Shown here: piece after piece, positions 1-12,676 of the stretch | Layout: each line of letters begins with the position of its first letter | Numbering within the stretch: the first letter of the stretch is position 1 | Assembly (NCBI GenBank): GCA_037976565.1 | Contig: CP137668.1 | Span: 27,219,906 to 27,283,905, forward strand | DNA: 64,000 nucleotides | Reading direction: 5' to 3' | From: Mesocentrotus franciscanus | Taxonomy: Eukaryota > Echinodermata > Echinoidea > Camarodonta > Strongylocentrotidae | The notes under the pieces: generated by a model | Seen by the model: the letters and a program-made list of their open reading frames with translations, nothing else | Database searches by the model: none | What the model was told of the DNA's origin: nothing | Position numbers and translations under genes: made by a program

Positions 1-77
1 TATTTACCATTGTTTATTCAGTGAAAACTCACTATAATGTCTATTTATATATAGCGCAGACTACTATTAAATGCGCT

Positions 78-542
78 TAAAGGGAGTGTAGCATGACGAG
101 ACTATGGCCCGAATTCACTAAGGAGGTTTGTCGACAAACCTAGGTTTATTTGCGTCATATGACGCGTTTCGATGCGTTTCACAGACCAAGGTTCAGACAC
201 ACCCGGTGGTCTGAAACGCGTCGAAACGCGTCATATGACGCACATAAACCTAGGTTTGTCGACAAACTTCCTTTGTGAATTCGGGCCTATGTGTCTTTCC
301 CGTGGCCCTACTCGGGGCCAATCGGGTATACGACTACGGACGACGCGACCGCAGCATTCACGTGCGTGCAACATACGCGAACTTACAGAACTTCGGTCTG
401 TTTCGCGAACGCTAGCGCGCGCTGACCATGTAGAGATAAAGTCGCTGACTACCGTTAATCAAGTCCCTTCGTATACGTGCAGTTGTCCAAAAGAAGACGT
501 AGATGGCGTTAACCAGTATTTGACATGCTACACTCCCTTTAC
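78..542. mobile_element. TTAA MITE with a nested foldback element
   Basis: Inverted ends TTAAAGGGAGTGTAGCATG (78-96) and CATGCTACACTCCCTTTA (525-542). The body matches 56329-56588. The foldback at 106-287 interrupts it. Confidence 0.8.
106..287. mobile_element. Foldback MITE, GGCCCGAATTCAC termini, copy 1
   Basis: Arms of ~75 bp run from GGCCCGAATTCACTAAGGAG to its complement ending at 287, flanked by TAT on both sides (3-bp target duplication). It is inserted in the MITE at 78-542. The arms are built of small palindromes (GTTTGTCGACAAAC, CCTAGG, GCGTCATATGACGC). A 3-bp duplication and GGCCC ends suggest PIF/Harbinger-like mobilisation. Confidence 0.85.
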
Positions 543-564
543 TCCGACTTTAGCTGGGCCGCCT

Positions 565-730
565 TGAATGCTAACTAAATTCAAGGAATTCCTCCTTATC
601 GCACTGGGTGGAGAGTAGCAAATGTAGATAAATGTCTTGCCAAAGGACATAAGTGTCGATCTGGTAGGACTCGAACCGCGAACCATGCCATCCGCAGTCC
701 TGTGACGTTACCATTAGGTCACGACACCTC
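565..730 (-). mobile_element. tRNA-derived SINE
   Basis: The minus strand has a tRNA-like head with a B-box (GGTTCGAGTCC type) and the shared body TGTCCTTTGGCAAGACATT...CCACCCAGTG...CTTGAAT seen in other copies here. Not a functional tRNA gene. Confidence 0.7.
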
Positions 731-749
731 AATAAACATAGGAACATGA

Positions 750-1070
750 TCTATTTTCTTTGACCACACACTGTGCATACTACCACTCTATCTGACAGTG
801 TTCCAAATCGTATGTGGTAGAACTATGTGTGACATTATGTGACATTTTGTGACACACTTTGTGATAATGTAACACTCTGTAACACATTGGGCATTAAAGA
901 AAGCTTTGTAGCATTACGTACCTGTTTCACTTTTTGACACTGTATAATACTGTGTGGTTCAATATAACACTTTGTTGCATTACTAAATGACACTTTGTTT
1001 CTGTACAACACTTTTGTGGCACTGTATAAAGATTTGTGGTTCTGTAAAACATTTATGGTTCTGTATATAA
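750..1070. repeat. Degenerate TGTGACA/TGTAACAC minisatellite
   Basis: Irregular reiteration of ACACTTTGTGACA / GTTCTGTACAACAC-type words roughly every 15-25 nt. The same words recur at 1720-1775 and 2075-2155, so the whole 0.75-2.15 kb stretch may have grown from one ancestral repeat. Confidence 0.6.
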
Positions 1071-1215
1071 TAATAATCTGGATTTATATAGCGCTTTTTA
1101 CGAAATACCGTCTCTAAGCGCTTTACAGATACACACAATACTATTCCGGTCATCGGATTCATTCACGCACAATATCACCATCTCCACGTCCTGGGAGTAT
1201 TCCTACCATATAGTT
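1066..1215. repeat. SINE/MITE tail of the (AAT)n-TATATAGCGC type
   Basis: AATAATAATCTGGATTTATATAGCGC followed by AAGCGCTTTACA is a motif also seen near other SINE copies (3675, 62930). The rest of 1215-2420 shows no gene. Confidence 0.5.
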
Positions 1216-2423
1216 ACCATGCATGAGGGCATATGGCAATTAATTACTACCACAAAGGCTTTCGTCGTCCTACCAGGTCCTCATTTCTCTCCTGGGCATG
1301 ACGTGGCAAATATAGGGTGCGTTTATCTTGTCTTGCCACTCAGAATCAGCGTTTCTATAATGTACATATCGAACCCCACTATACGAACGTGTTTTGCGGG
1401 ATCTCGCGTTTATCGGCTCTTCACGATTCGAAATAAAGGCCTTGTCTCTGCGCAGCTGCTTTGCGCCGTTTGACCCGGGAAGCAGATTAGCCTGGGAAGG
1501 TCCGATTTGTATGTGTGGTTCAAAACAGCTTTGCGTTTATCATCTCTCAGAAACGTGATTCTGGCTCTATGTCACATTCAAAACGCACTTTTCTCGGCGT
1601 TTCAATATACCCATATCTAAAGACGTTTGAAAACGCTGATTCTAGGCAAAAAATTGCACGATAAACGCACCCATAGATTAGTCCCTTGCCAAAGAATATT
1701 TGACATATAACAGTCTGTGGGGTTCTGTACAACACATTTTGGCACTGCATGTATAACACATTGTGGTTCTGTACAGGGTGTTCCTGAAAATGAAACGAGG
1801 TTCAAAGGTCAACTATTTCAGAACTACACGATGTCATAACTTAAATGTTTAAACAAAATTAAAGAGCAACTATTCAACTTTTTATTTTACACTTTGTTTA
1901 ATTGCATCATCTTTGTCGTGTATTGCCAAGTTAGGTGCTCTGGGAGATGATCGATAGATACAAAACCCTCTTTTATTTTCTTCACTCCTGTTTAACATGA
2001 CGTAAGACATGAAATCATGTGGTTTTGAAATAGCTGGCCTTTGAAATTTGGTTACCTTTGGGGCAACACCCTGGGCAACACTTTGTGCCACTGTGAAACA
2101 CCGTACGACACCTGAAATGCTGCATATAACACTGTATTACACATTGTAACACTATGACGTAAGGCCTACATGTCATGATTGTTTACGGGTTCATGTATAG
2201 CCTATATAGTTGACCTAATTCCCATTGAACCTTATCGCTACATTTGTTTTTCTAAAAGACGAGTGTGTCCTTGATTATATCTCAGTTTTGTGTCACAAAA
2301 TTTACAATGGTATTATACAGCCATCCAATAAGAAGCCATTGCTTTCTATGTACGTGGCCATCAGCCACTACGTAAAGTGACATATCTAGAAACGAGATGG
2401 CTATGGATATACAGGTACTTACA

Positions 2424-3191
2424 TTAAAGGGCAAGTCCACTCCAAAAATAACTTACTTTCGATAGAAGCAGAATAATCAGACAAACCAATCAAAAAAAGT
2501 TTGAGCAAAATCGGATAACTAATAAGAAAGTTATGAATTTTTAATGACATGAAAAAAACTTTGAAAATCACTAGACAAATTGGTAACTCACTCATGAGTC
2601 TGTGACGTCATGTCCTCACTATCCATTAATTATTTTCTTTATATTGATAATATAAATTTCCTACTTTCCCCCTAAGAATCTTATTTCTTCACACCAGCAT
2701 CCAAGTTAGATTGATAGTAATATGTTTTTGTGTGGATGCACTATAAATATAGAGTCATTATTTTCCAGTTTAATCATGAAAAATGTGAATTTTTATAAAC
2801 TATTTATATGAAAATCAATAATTATGAATATACAATATTCAGAAAATAGTATCAATTCTTCAAAGTTCATAACAGATTTTGTGAAATGTCATGCACGCAA
2901 TATGATACAAATCATATAACCTGGGCAAAGGCATGGGGAAATCAAGTTTTGGGGATAAAAGTGAAATTAAAGCAATTGATAAATAGTGAGGACATGACGT
3001 CACAAACTGATAACCAAATTGGCAATTTGTGAAGTGATTTCCATTGTTCCATAGTTTTACATACTTTTTTTCAAAAATTCATAACTTTCTTATTACTTAT
3101 TCGATCTTGCTCAAACTTTTTTTGATTGGTTTGTCTGATTTTTCTGCTTCTATTGAAAGTAAGTTATTTTTGTAGTGGACTTGTACTTCAA
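2424..3191. mobile_element. MITE with ~150-bp inverted ends
   Basis: The left end TTAAAGGGCAAGTCCACTCC plus AATAACTTACTTTCGATAGAAG is mirrored at 3060-3185 (…CTATTGAAAGTAAGTTATTT..GTGGACTTG). Inner blocks (TGTGACGTCATGTCC / GGACATGACGTCACA) also pair. Related to 21389-22024 and 48403-49831. Confidence 0.8.
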
Positions 3192-3635
3192 GGGAGCCAC
3201 ATCCTTGATAAACAGGTACTGGGGGCATCCTCCGTTTTTTTTTTCTTCCTTTTTCCTTTTTCCTTTTTCTGTTTTTGTACGTAGCAACCATGTGCTGCTA
3301 CCACATTACATTGACACTGACATTTTCCTTTTTACTTCTTTTTCAATGTAGGGCCCTGGGGAAAACAGTAATAATACTGAAGAGTCTAACCTGGGTTTTA
3401 AAAAATACATATTATTATTATTATTGTTATTAAAGTTTATAACCACACGCCAAGCACAGAAAAATTATGGCTAGCTTATATCACTCACCGTAACCATAAA
3501 CGTTATAATTATATTTCACATACTAGGCGCCGGAAGCGGGGAGAGGGGGCCCGCAGATGCACTCAAGACATATTCGGTTCAATAATTTTGCTACCCCCCC
3601 CCCTTCTAGGATAATCAAACTCTTTGTAAGTATAC

Positions 3636-3644
3636 GAGGTGGCA

Positions 3645-3675
<31 letters not shown>

Positions 3676-3938
3676 GGCATTTCTATAACGCCGTCTATCT
3701 AGATAATTCTATTCCGAGGCGCATTTATTATTACCCCGGCTTTAGCCTAGCTGCCGTTTATACAGCGCTCCAGCATTTCAAGGAATTAATTCCTGCCAGG
3801 TACCCATTTACATCACCTGGGTTGAGTGTGGCAAATGTAGATCAATGTCTTGCCAAAGGACATTAGTGCCGCGGTGGGACTCGAACCGCGGACCTTGTGA
3901 TCGACAGTCCGGCGACGTATCCACTCGACCACGACACC
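3636..3938 (-). mobile_element. tRNA-derived SINE, near full length
   Basis: The minus strand begins GGTGTCGTGGTCGAGTGG (A-box), has B-box GGTTCGAGTCC and a near-complete acceptor stem closing with CGGCAC, then the SINE body and an (AAT)n tail at 3645-3675. Confidence 0.8.
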
Positions 3939-4280
3939 TGAAATACGGATAGAAAATTATAAGAAGAGAAAGACTGAGAGTGAGTTGAAACGAAAGAAAA
4001 CAACAATAGACTAAAAATAGGACGGAGCACTAGAGAGACACAAAATTAGAAGGCTGTGTTAGAACAAACGAGGGAAAAGGTGATCATTTGAAGAATTAAA
4101 CAATTTAATATGGGCGATTTCACATGAGAAAGAGGGACATTTGTAAAAAAAAAAAATCAATTAGAGTAGAGGATGATGTAGTAACTCTAATCGGTTTATC
4201 AATCATGGATACGAAATTGCATTACATGAATATTTTAAAAGCACAGTATCGAAATCACCAAATACATACCAAATTTAATG

Positions 4281-4457
4281 TTGAAATACCTGAAAAGTTA
4301 CTGAGTGTCAAACATGGGACATCCACTTTGTGCCGTGACCTCCACCCCGCCCACAATTGTTATTTAAGGATGATACATCAGTTTGTGTTAAAATACCTGA
4401 AAAGGTTACTGAGTGTCAAACACGGGACATCACTTTGTGCTGTGACCTCCACTCACA
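4281..4457. repeat. Tandem duplication (~105 bp)
   Basis: AATACCTGAAAAG..TTACTGAGTGTCAAAC..GGGACATC..ACTTTGTGC.GTGACCTCCAC occurs at 4286 and 4391. The surrounding 128-codon open frame is not convincing as a gene. Confidence 0.7.
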
Positions 4458-4796
4458 GCCCTCAGAAACCACAAAGTGAAAGGTTATTCGAATTAAGAAT
4501 TGAACAATGATTTTTATTAATGACATTGATATACATTTAACCACCACAAAACATTTGTTCGTCAGTTATTTGTAGGTAGTACCGGGGAAACAATGTTCTT
4601 CTCTCCCCCATGAAGTGCAGGAGTTACCAAATAAAGAGATTAAATTGTCAGAAATGAATGCCTGGATATAGGAAGATTGTTAGAGAAACAAGAGAAGTAG
4701 CTTTTAAATAAGACAATGCAATATTAAAATTCAGAAGTCGAAACATACAAAGGTGGAATGCAGTTATCCCCAATTCTCACCCCAAAAAAAAAACAC

Positions 4797-5215
4797 TTCT
4801 CTCTCTCCTCCTCCTCTCCTGTCCTTTGCTCTCCTCCCCCCTAACATACACTCTCTCTCTTCTCCTCCTCCTCTCCTACCCTCTCTCTCTCTCTCTCTTT
4901 GTTCTCCTCTCCCCTCACACACTCTCTCTCTCTCTCTCTCCTTTCTTCCTCCTCTCTCTCTCTTTCTCATCCTCCTCCCCTCCTGTCCTCTACTTTCCTT
5001 TCCCCCATCTTTCTCTCTCCTTCTTCTTCTCATCCTCTCCTGTCCTCTGCTCTCCTCCCCCCTCTCTCTCTCTCTCTCACCTCTCCTTCTTCTCTCCCAT
5101 CCCTCTCTCTGCTCTGTCCCCACCCCTCTCTCCTTCTTTCTTTTTTCTTTTTCTCTCTCCCTCCTCTCTTCCTCCTTGCTCTCCCCACACCCTCTCTTTC
5201 GATCTAGCATGACCT
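4797..5215. repeat. (CT)n/CTCCTC polypyrimidine tract
   Basis: About 420 nt almost purely C/T on the plus strand. The long open frames here in several frames are artefacts of composition. Confidence 0.9.
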
Positions 5216-5239
5216 CTTCCTCTCTTACTTCATTTAATA

Positions 5240-8200
5240 CGTTGTGAAAACAGTTCCTGCAAATAGGCAAAGACAATAAGATAATATACTAGATGTACAT
5301 CAATTTCTTTTCTTGTATCTTTATATATTAGATATCTATCAATTTTCATATATTGGCAGTAACTGCATAATCATTAGAGTCAGAGATATACATACATGAG
5401 TCAAGTATACAGTTCATTCTTTTCATATGACCCTGATTTCTTTGAACTCTTTTTGAACCCAAAATGTAAATAAATAAGGTATGCTTTGGGCCCTTTTGGG
5501 GTGGGGTCTCTGGTAAATTATAAGGCAAAAGTCAAGTGATTGGGACATGAAGAAAAGTGATAAAACAAACATCAGGTAGAATATGCCCCCTCTCTCCCCA
5601 AAAAAGGGGGGACATGGTGATCCTTTGAGCATTTTTTTTTCTCCAAAAGCATTCATTTTGCAAAACACAAAAAGGAAAACAAAATATGCCCCTGTATTAA
5701 AAAAACACACATATATAGAATAGGATATAAGTGCCTAATTTCTCTCTTAACATATTAAATGACACTTAAGTCTAGACAGAAAATGTGTGAATTTATAAAC
5801 TTTCAGCTATATTTATGCAGAGCTCAGACGGTTTCATTTTTTAATTCAAAGTGTTACACACAACACATCCATAAAATTTAATGTCTAAAGCATTAAAAAG
5901 ATGTAATAAAATACTTTGCAATGATGCTCAAGACCGATGGTGCACGCACACGTCCTCCATAGACCGAACCGACAAAATTACCCCGATGTTGAACAAACTT
6001 TTACCCAACTTTTCTTTTTTACAGTGAAGGAGAAGACTGGTACCCCCACACACACACACACACACACATTACCCGTCATGTTTTTGACCCCATCAACAGA
6101 TGCAATGTTGTATGAAAAATAGTTACATTTCTTGTTTGATATCAAAAAATAATAAAAGTTAACAATCCATCCATCAAGGGAACAAAGAGTCTATGCATTT
6201 CAGATATACATCAATAACAATAATCACTATTTAAACATTTCCAATGTGGCTCACGTATACATTAATTTGGTTCATAAAGAGAAAGGACTTTGCATATATC
6301 TCGGAATGTAATAAAAATATATAAATTCAAATTCAATGTCATATAAAAGTAAACAATCCATTATATTTCTCAACTGTAAAAAAAAAATACATTGTCAGCT
6401 AATATTTCCTCTATTCATGTCTTGTTAAAGAAAAAAATATAATTTGTTCACTTCTCAAAACACTTTTTGTGTTTAATACAATACATTGATCTTATATTGT
6501 CATGGAATAAGAATTTACAGCCAGACTATATAAAAGTATTCATTGTATGTAAAAAATTATCTGGTAAGAACCAGATACCATAAACTATATTTTCTCTTTA
6601 TAGGAATTTTGATCATATCTTTATTGCTCTTGCTCTGTTTTGTTTTGGTTTGCAGTAGTTCCTCTTTAGACAAATCACCAACAATTAGTTCAAGTTATTT
6701 TAGTCCATAAAGCAAAGGATGTGTGAGAAATTGTGAATTTCTCACCAATTTCATACATATCTTGAGACAGTTAAAAAAAAAATACACTGGGGCTCAGGGC
6801 GAATTCGCCCCCGAAATGCCCAAAAGAGCCCCCGAAAATCAGAAAAGAGCCACCGTAAATTTGAATAGAGTTCAATGCAAAACAAATTTTTAGAGTGTTA
6901 TTTTTATGCAGGCAAGCTTAAAAAGTAGCCCCCGAAAAATATATTTTAATTTTTTCCCTGTCTTGAGATGTGACAATGATGGTATACTTCCACAATTACC
7001 AACATGAAAGGAAACAGGGGAGTAGTCAATGGAAACAGAAGAGTGTTTACCGGTCAGGGTAGTGCATCTTTTTTGACAAAGCATTGATTCCCATCCCAGT
7101 AAACTAAACAGCGAGGCAGCAATGGTCTTTCTCGATAAATGAAATGCAAATCGACAAGGCTACTAATTGCGGGGGATGTGGGAGGTGGACCAGACATCTT
7201 CTTTCCTCATCCTTTTGCCATTCTCCCTTTCCCTTTCTCTATAATTCTCACTTTTTATTTATTTTTCTTCTTTCTTTGCCACTCCGTTGGGGAGCATGGG
7301 GGCACATGCCCCCTCTGTATGTTGCTAAGCCACTGACCTAACCCCTAGTCCCTCGGATAGGACTCCAAGCTGGAGGTATCATGGTTGCCTAACTACAAGC
7401 ATACACTTTGATTTCTTGCCATTTCAAATAAATTCATACTTAACTTAATACCTCGGTGATTGGAGGAGAGGTCTTGTGCAAGGCATTCACCCTCATTAAC
7501 ACAACAATCTCTGAGTCCCTCGGATAGGACTTCAAGCTGGAGGTACACCATATTCAAGTTTCGACATTATTTTGTTTTATGTCAGGGCTTGTAAAGTAAA
7601 CTTCAAACTCGATGAATGGACTTGCATCTCAAAAGTGCCTCTGCCATACCTACATGTATACATACTTGATCCAAGATTGGTTAAAATATATTTAACAATA
7701 CACTTCTCAAGTTATTTCGGTAATGAAAAGTGGGACAGATGGACAGATGAACGGATAGATAAATAGAGGACTAATGGATGACATAAAAAAATAATGCCTC
7801 TGGCACCACGATGGCGGAGACATAAAAATACAGGGGGTTACCCTACATCTACATGTATTAAAGGAAGAGTTGTCCAAATTTGCTGGTCATTTGTGAATTT
7901 CAAAGAACCATAAAAATGAGGCATAAAAATACATGGTTATGCTACATCTATTTAAGAACAAATTGTCAAATTTTGCTGGTCATTTGCAATTTTCAAAGAG
8001 CTGCTTGGATGCTGGTAGAGGTCAAGCCTAAGCGATAATGGGGGCACTTATACTGGAAGCAAAAACACTGGGTTTTCTCACACTCTGTATTTTTGCCGAA
8101 TGTTGCTAGGCAACTACCCATAAACGAAACAAAAATGAATTGAAAAATTTCACCTCAGGAGTGTGTTTTTTTTTCCAACTCCACCCAAAACTCCACCGGT

Positions 8201-8400
8201 TTTTGCAGTGTAAATTCACCATGGTAGGGTCAAGGGTAAATTGCATAGGGCTCATGTGTACAGACTCTGAACTCTGGATCCCCTTCCCAAATATGTTGGT
8301 GCGAAGCCCTGCTCACAAGCATACATATGCTTTCTTAGCAGTCTTGGTATAAAAATAAACAAACTATTACATGAAATATATCAATAAAATGATTGATTAT
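5240..8400. other. Intergenic AT-rich DNA, no gene recognised
   Basis: Contains a (CA)n run at 6047-6068, four GCCCCCGAAA-type words at 6810-6945, and SINE pieces with TCCCTCGGATAGGAC at 7350 and 7516. It is downstream of the RBBP8 stop, so part may be RBBP8 3' UTR. Confidence 0.6.
7440..7560 (+). mobile_element. SINE body fragment
   Basis: CTTGTGCAAGGCATTCACCCTCATTA followed by TCCCTCGGATAGGACTTCAAGC resembles the body of the SINE at 19847. A second partial copy lies at 7345-7420. Confidence 0.5.
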
Positions 8401-8410
8401 AAACCTGGAA

Positions 8411-8523
8411 TTAAGTTTCTTCTTCTCCTGCTGGCTTGTTCTTTCCAAGGATAGGTCTGGTCAGGTACCTATTCCTGCGTGTTTTCTTCGGCATCTCTTC
8501 TTCCCGGGCCACCTTGAGATAAC
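8411..8523 (-). CDS. RBBP8: RBBP8 coding exon 8 (C-terminus and stop)
   Basis: Acceptor CTGACTAG. It completes the split Gly codon, then encodes YLKVAREEEM followed by a basic tail (KKTRRNR) and an acidic end EEET before TAA. It matches the GYxK...basic-tail layout of CtIP C-termini. Confidence 0.92.
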
Positions 8524-11500
8524 CTAGTCAGAAAAGGAGATTAGGAAAGTCAAAGTGTGTGATATAAATGGTTTGTGGGAAATTTATGAGAGATTAGCAT
8601 AAAGGGCACCAAATAACCCAGAAATAGTTTGTATTGTTATGGTTGTAAAATCACCACATGAAGTCCATGTATTTAAGACATTCAAATGATTAAATATCAA
8701 ATTTTGAATATAGTGCATGTATACTAGAATGGAACCCAAAACATACAGATTTTTTTTTTTTTTTGGGGTTGATCAGTCCCCTCAAAAAGGTTATTCATAC
8801 ACAAGTGTGGTCAAGTTCATTATTTTAATAATAAAAATGGTGCTATTTAATGTTGATAATTAACCACTTCACTGCCCAAATACTGGTACTTTCAAATAAG
8901 GGAGGGGGGGCATGCAAGTGGCTCTCCTTCACCTCATAGCCAATATACATGGGACAGATGTCGGTTGTAGGTCTCGCAGGTTGTCGATCATCTCGGCTGT
9001 AGCTTTAGCACGTGATTCAATGGCGTAGTGCTAAAAATAAAGGGCACGCTTGGTGAACATAATCTATTCATAATAAAATTAATGTATTGACGCAACAGCT
9101 CATACATAATAATGTAATGGGAGATCATATAAGACATGGCAGTATAGCTGGTAGGCCTACATGTTTGTAGATCTGACAAACATCAGTCTAAAAAAATACT
9201 GCCTAAGTGTGCTTCAACATTTTCAGTAACATAGAAGAGAGTATATTTTTTCAGAAAATAAAAAGTAATAGATCTTTGAAATACAGGGTGAATACAGGGT
9301 GAAATACAAAGCCATAATATCGAGCTGCCCTTAAAAAAAACTCCCAAACTCTCCCATGGCCAGTCAGCCTCTGTAAGACAGACAAACTTTTATTTTGTCT
9401 ATAAACATACCGAACAATGATTACTTGACCTGAAAATTTACCTTACATTTTTTAAGCATTTCAAGAAGGGTATACTGTATGTATAACGCATGGTACATAC
9501 TGGTATGGTTCAGCACATATTTATTCATACTTTTCTATTACAATGAGACAGCTGATATCTGAGTCAACTGTGTTTGCTCGAGGAAACAGTGACACATGGG
9601 TACATTCACTTTACAGTTCAAGGTTCAATTAAATTAAATTTAATTCAAATTAATTTCAACTCATAAAAACATCAAATATTTAAAAAAAAAACATGTATAG
9701 ATCAATATTTTCAAGTATAAACATTGATAAAAAGTGTTAATAAAAGAGTTACAACAATTACACAATATAAGCACCTAAAATATGGACAAGAGTCGGGTTG
9801 AATCAATTATTGTTGGAATCTTAGTACTTTCAACCCTTACAAACAGAGGAAACAAAAAACAAGAAACAGTCAAGCAACATGGACATAGAGAGAAAGAGAG
9901 AGAATGGGAGAGAGACCGAGAGAGAGAGAGAGAGAGAGAGAGGCAGTGAGATAGAGGCAGAGAGAGAGAGAGAGAGAGAAAAGAAAGGGGAGAGAGAAAA
10001 GAAAGGGGTCATGGACAGAAATAAAGAGCAGTAGACAGAAGAGCAGTAGGCTTCAAAGATAGCATAATAGAACGATTGCAATCAGCTCCCTAGCTACCTA
10101 TTGTCGTCCAGTCCATAAAAAAAGCGTTTTCTGAATTTCTGAAAACTACGTTTGAACACATTTAAAAAGCAACAAGTATTTAAAGCAGGTGATGTACGGC
10201 GAATTCCAAAGCTCAGGTCCTGCATAAAAACACCGACTTTTGTGCTGTTGTAAGTCTTAATTCGGGCATGTGAAAGTCATCTTCATTTTTCTGGGAAAGA
10301 AGGGGTGAATGTTCAGAGCACTTTTGCATTTATTTCATCTATTTTATGCATTCTGTGCATTGTTGAGATTCAATTTTTATGCCAGTTTTTAAATTCATAT
10401 GTCAGTTTTGTTATTGCTATTATTGTTATATTTATTATTGTATTTCCTTTGTATATTTGAATGTACAATGAATATATTGTTTATGTTGCTTGTATATGTA
10501 TGTCACTTGCAGTGGAGGACGAATTTCTGTCTTTTTTTTAAATCAGACAATAAATTATCTTGAATCTTGAATCTTGATAATGTGTTGAATGAGTGTTAAA
10601 TGAGTATGAATCATGAATGTCAAGAAAGTATCTGGATAAAGATGGAGGCAATGACTTATGATGACATGAATACATAAACAAAGCCAGTCTAAATTTATAC
10701 AAATCAGATATGTTCATTAGTTTGAATCCTATGAAAAGGGAGTCTGTGTGGGCATTGAAAGTGACATTGATTACTCTGACAGCCCTATTTTGTAGTTTTT
10801 GCACTCGTGCCAAATTTGAAAGAGACATTGAAGCCCAGATAATGATACAATATAATAGAAATGGATAACTCAGTGCAGGAAGATGTCAACATCTTCCTGC
10901 TCAGTGTATAAATAATATAAAAGTTGAGTTGGGGACACTCTGTTTGCAACTGTGTGGAAACTCACTGGCCAGGCGTTTTAGTTTCCCCATTTTCAGTTCA
11001 AATAATGTTTCATATGATTGGAGTGATTTGAACAAGGTTACATGGTGTTATGCAAAGATGACTCACATGCAACCCATTAACAACTTGACTTTTCCCCTAA
11101 CAATTTCAAGTTTCTTCCAGCAAACTGTGTGAACTTCTTTGAATCTGACCTACATTTTGATACCCAACAGGGTTACAACATTTTAAAAGGATTCCAATGA
11201 AATACAAATTAAAGGGTCATTTTCTAATGCTGGAATCACAAAAGGATGATAAGAGGAGTAGGCCAACATGTACAAGTGTATATTATCGTTTCAGTGTGTG
11301 GTGCGGACAAAAAAAGAAAAAGAAAAATATATCCACAAGGTGGAGAAAAAAAACAGTTCACAAGACAATGGAATTGTAAGGTTTAAAGGTACTATGTCCC
11401 ATTTGCAGGCCAAAAAAATGAAAAGGTTAAATTTCAACGGCATTTGAAAGACAATACTAATTTAGAACTTCCCTAAAAAAAGGGGGCTTGAAAATGTCTT

Positions 11501-12519
11501 TAAGTGGGAAAATAACGACTATTAGTTGTCGAATCGACTTAGGAGCTATAGAGCCAGTAAGTAATAGTCTGATTTTTCAGACCATTGTACCGAATGGTCG
11601 TACGTTTTATGCTGCGCAAAGATTCAATCAGTTTAATTTTGGCCATTACAAGAAGTGGGTTATTGATGTAGACAAATGCTCATGTACCCTTTACAGCTCA
11701 TTTTATGTATGTTATTACCAAAGATGAAAAAAAACAGTCAGTCACTCAATAGTGTCTGACAGTGAAGTCTAGCAAGTAAACGGGTTTCCTTGCATAATTT
11801 GAATATTAGGACACTGCTAACGTTTAAATTTCACAGATAGGACATACATGACATATTCATAATTCCTGCAAAGTTCTACATAATTTGATGTTGGCTGCAA
11901 AAGGGACATAGTATCTTTAAGGCAATGAAAATATGTTCACAAAATATAAATATAACTCACTCCTAGATCTTCAGCAAATGATTGGTCAGACAGAGTGTGA
12001 TACTACCGAGACTATCCCACATTTATTTCATGAAAAAGCGTGCAATAGTTTCCAGTACTATCCAACATTTTTTTAATTTTTTATGTAGAGGTAGGTCCGC
12101 TTATCTTTATGTGCACGCTAAAGTAAGCCTGTAAAACTTGAGGTTTATTTGTCAGCAATAATGACACAAAACAATCTTGAAATTAATTATTCTTACATCA
12201 AATAACAAGGAGCTAGGAGTTTCGCTGTAGAAAACAAATGATGCATGTTTTCATTTATTCATTACAGGATTTATCCGCTCTCTTTAAAGCTGTTTATGCA
12301 CCTATCGTACCGGTACTCAGCCCATCAGCTTTGTACAAGAGTTGCATACAGCCTTAACTCGAGTGCGAATAGATCGTAATGAACTCATGAACTCATTCAG
12401 TAGTAGAAGTAGCGGCAGTAGTAGTAGTAGTAAAAGTAGTAGTAGTAGTAGCAGCAGTAGTGGTAGTAGTGGTAGTAGTAGTAGTAGTAGAAGTAGTAGT
12501 ATTTGTAGAAGTAGTAGTT

Positions 12520-12571
<52 letters not shown>

Positions 12572-12628
12572 GAGTAGTAGGAGTAGTAGGAGTAGTAAGA
12601 GTAGTAGTAGTAGTAGTAGGAGTAGTAG

Positions 12629-12676
<48 letters not shown>

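Noticed and set aside
172..567. 131-codon open frame at the window start
   Set aside because: It spans the foldback element and the surrounding MITE, so it is an accident of repeat sequence.
3868..3938. Possible functional tRNA gene
   Set aside because: A/B-boxes and acceptor stem are tRNA-like, but the anticodon stem is imperfect and the sequence continues into a SINE body found at other sites.
4753..5276. Several overlapping open frames of 100-170 codons on both strands
   Set aside because: They are translations of a CT/GA tract (Leu-Ser-Pro or Arg-Glu runs). No domain or codon pattern.
11488..11727. Recurrent MKMSLSGKITTISC frame in several places
   Set aside because: It is part of a MITE; the frame is broken at different points in each copy, and no protein family is recognised.
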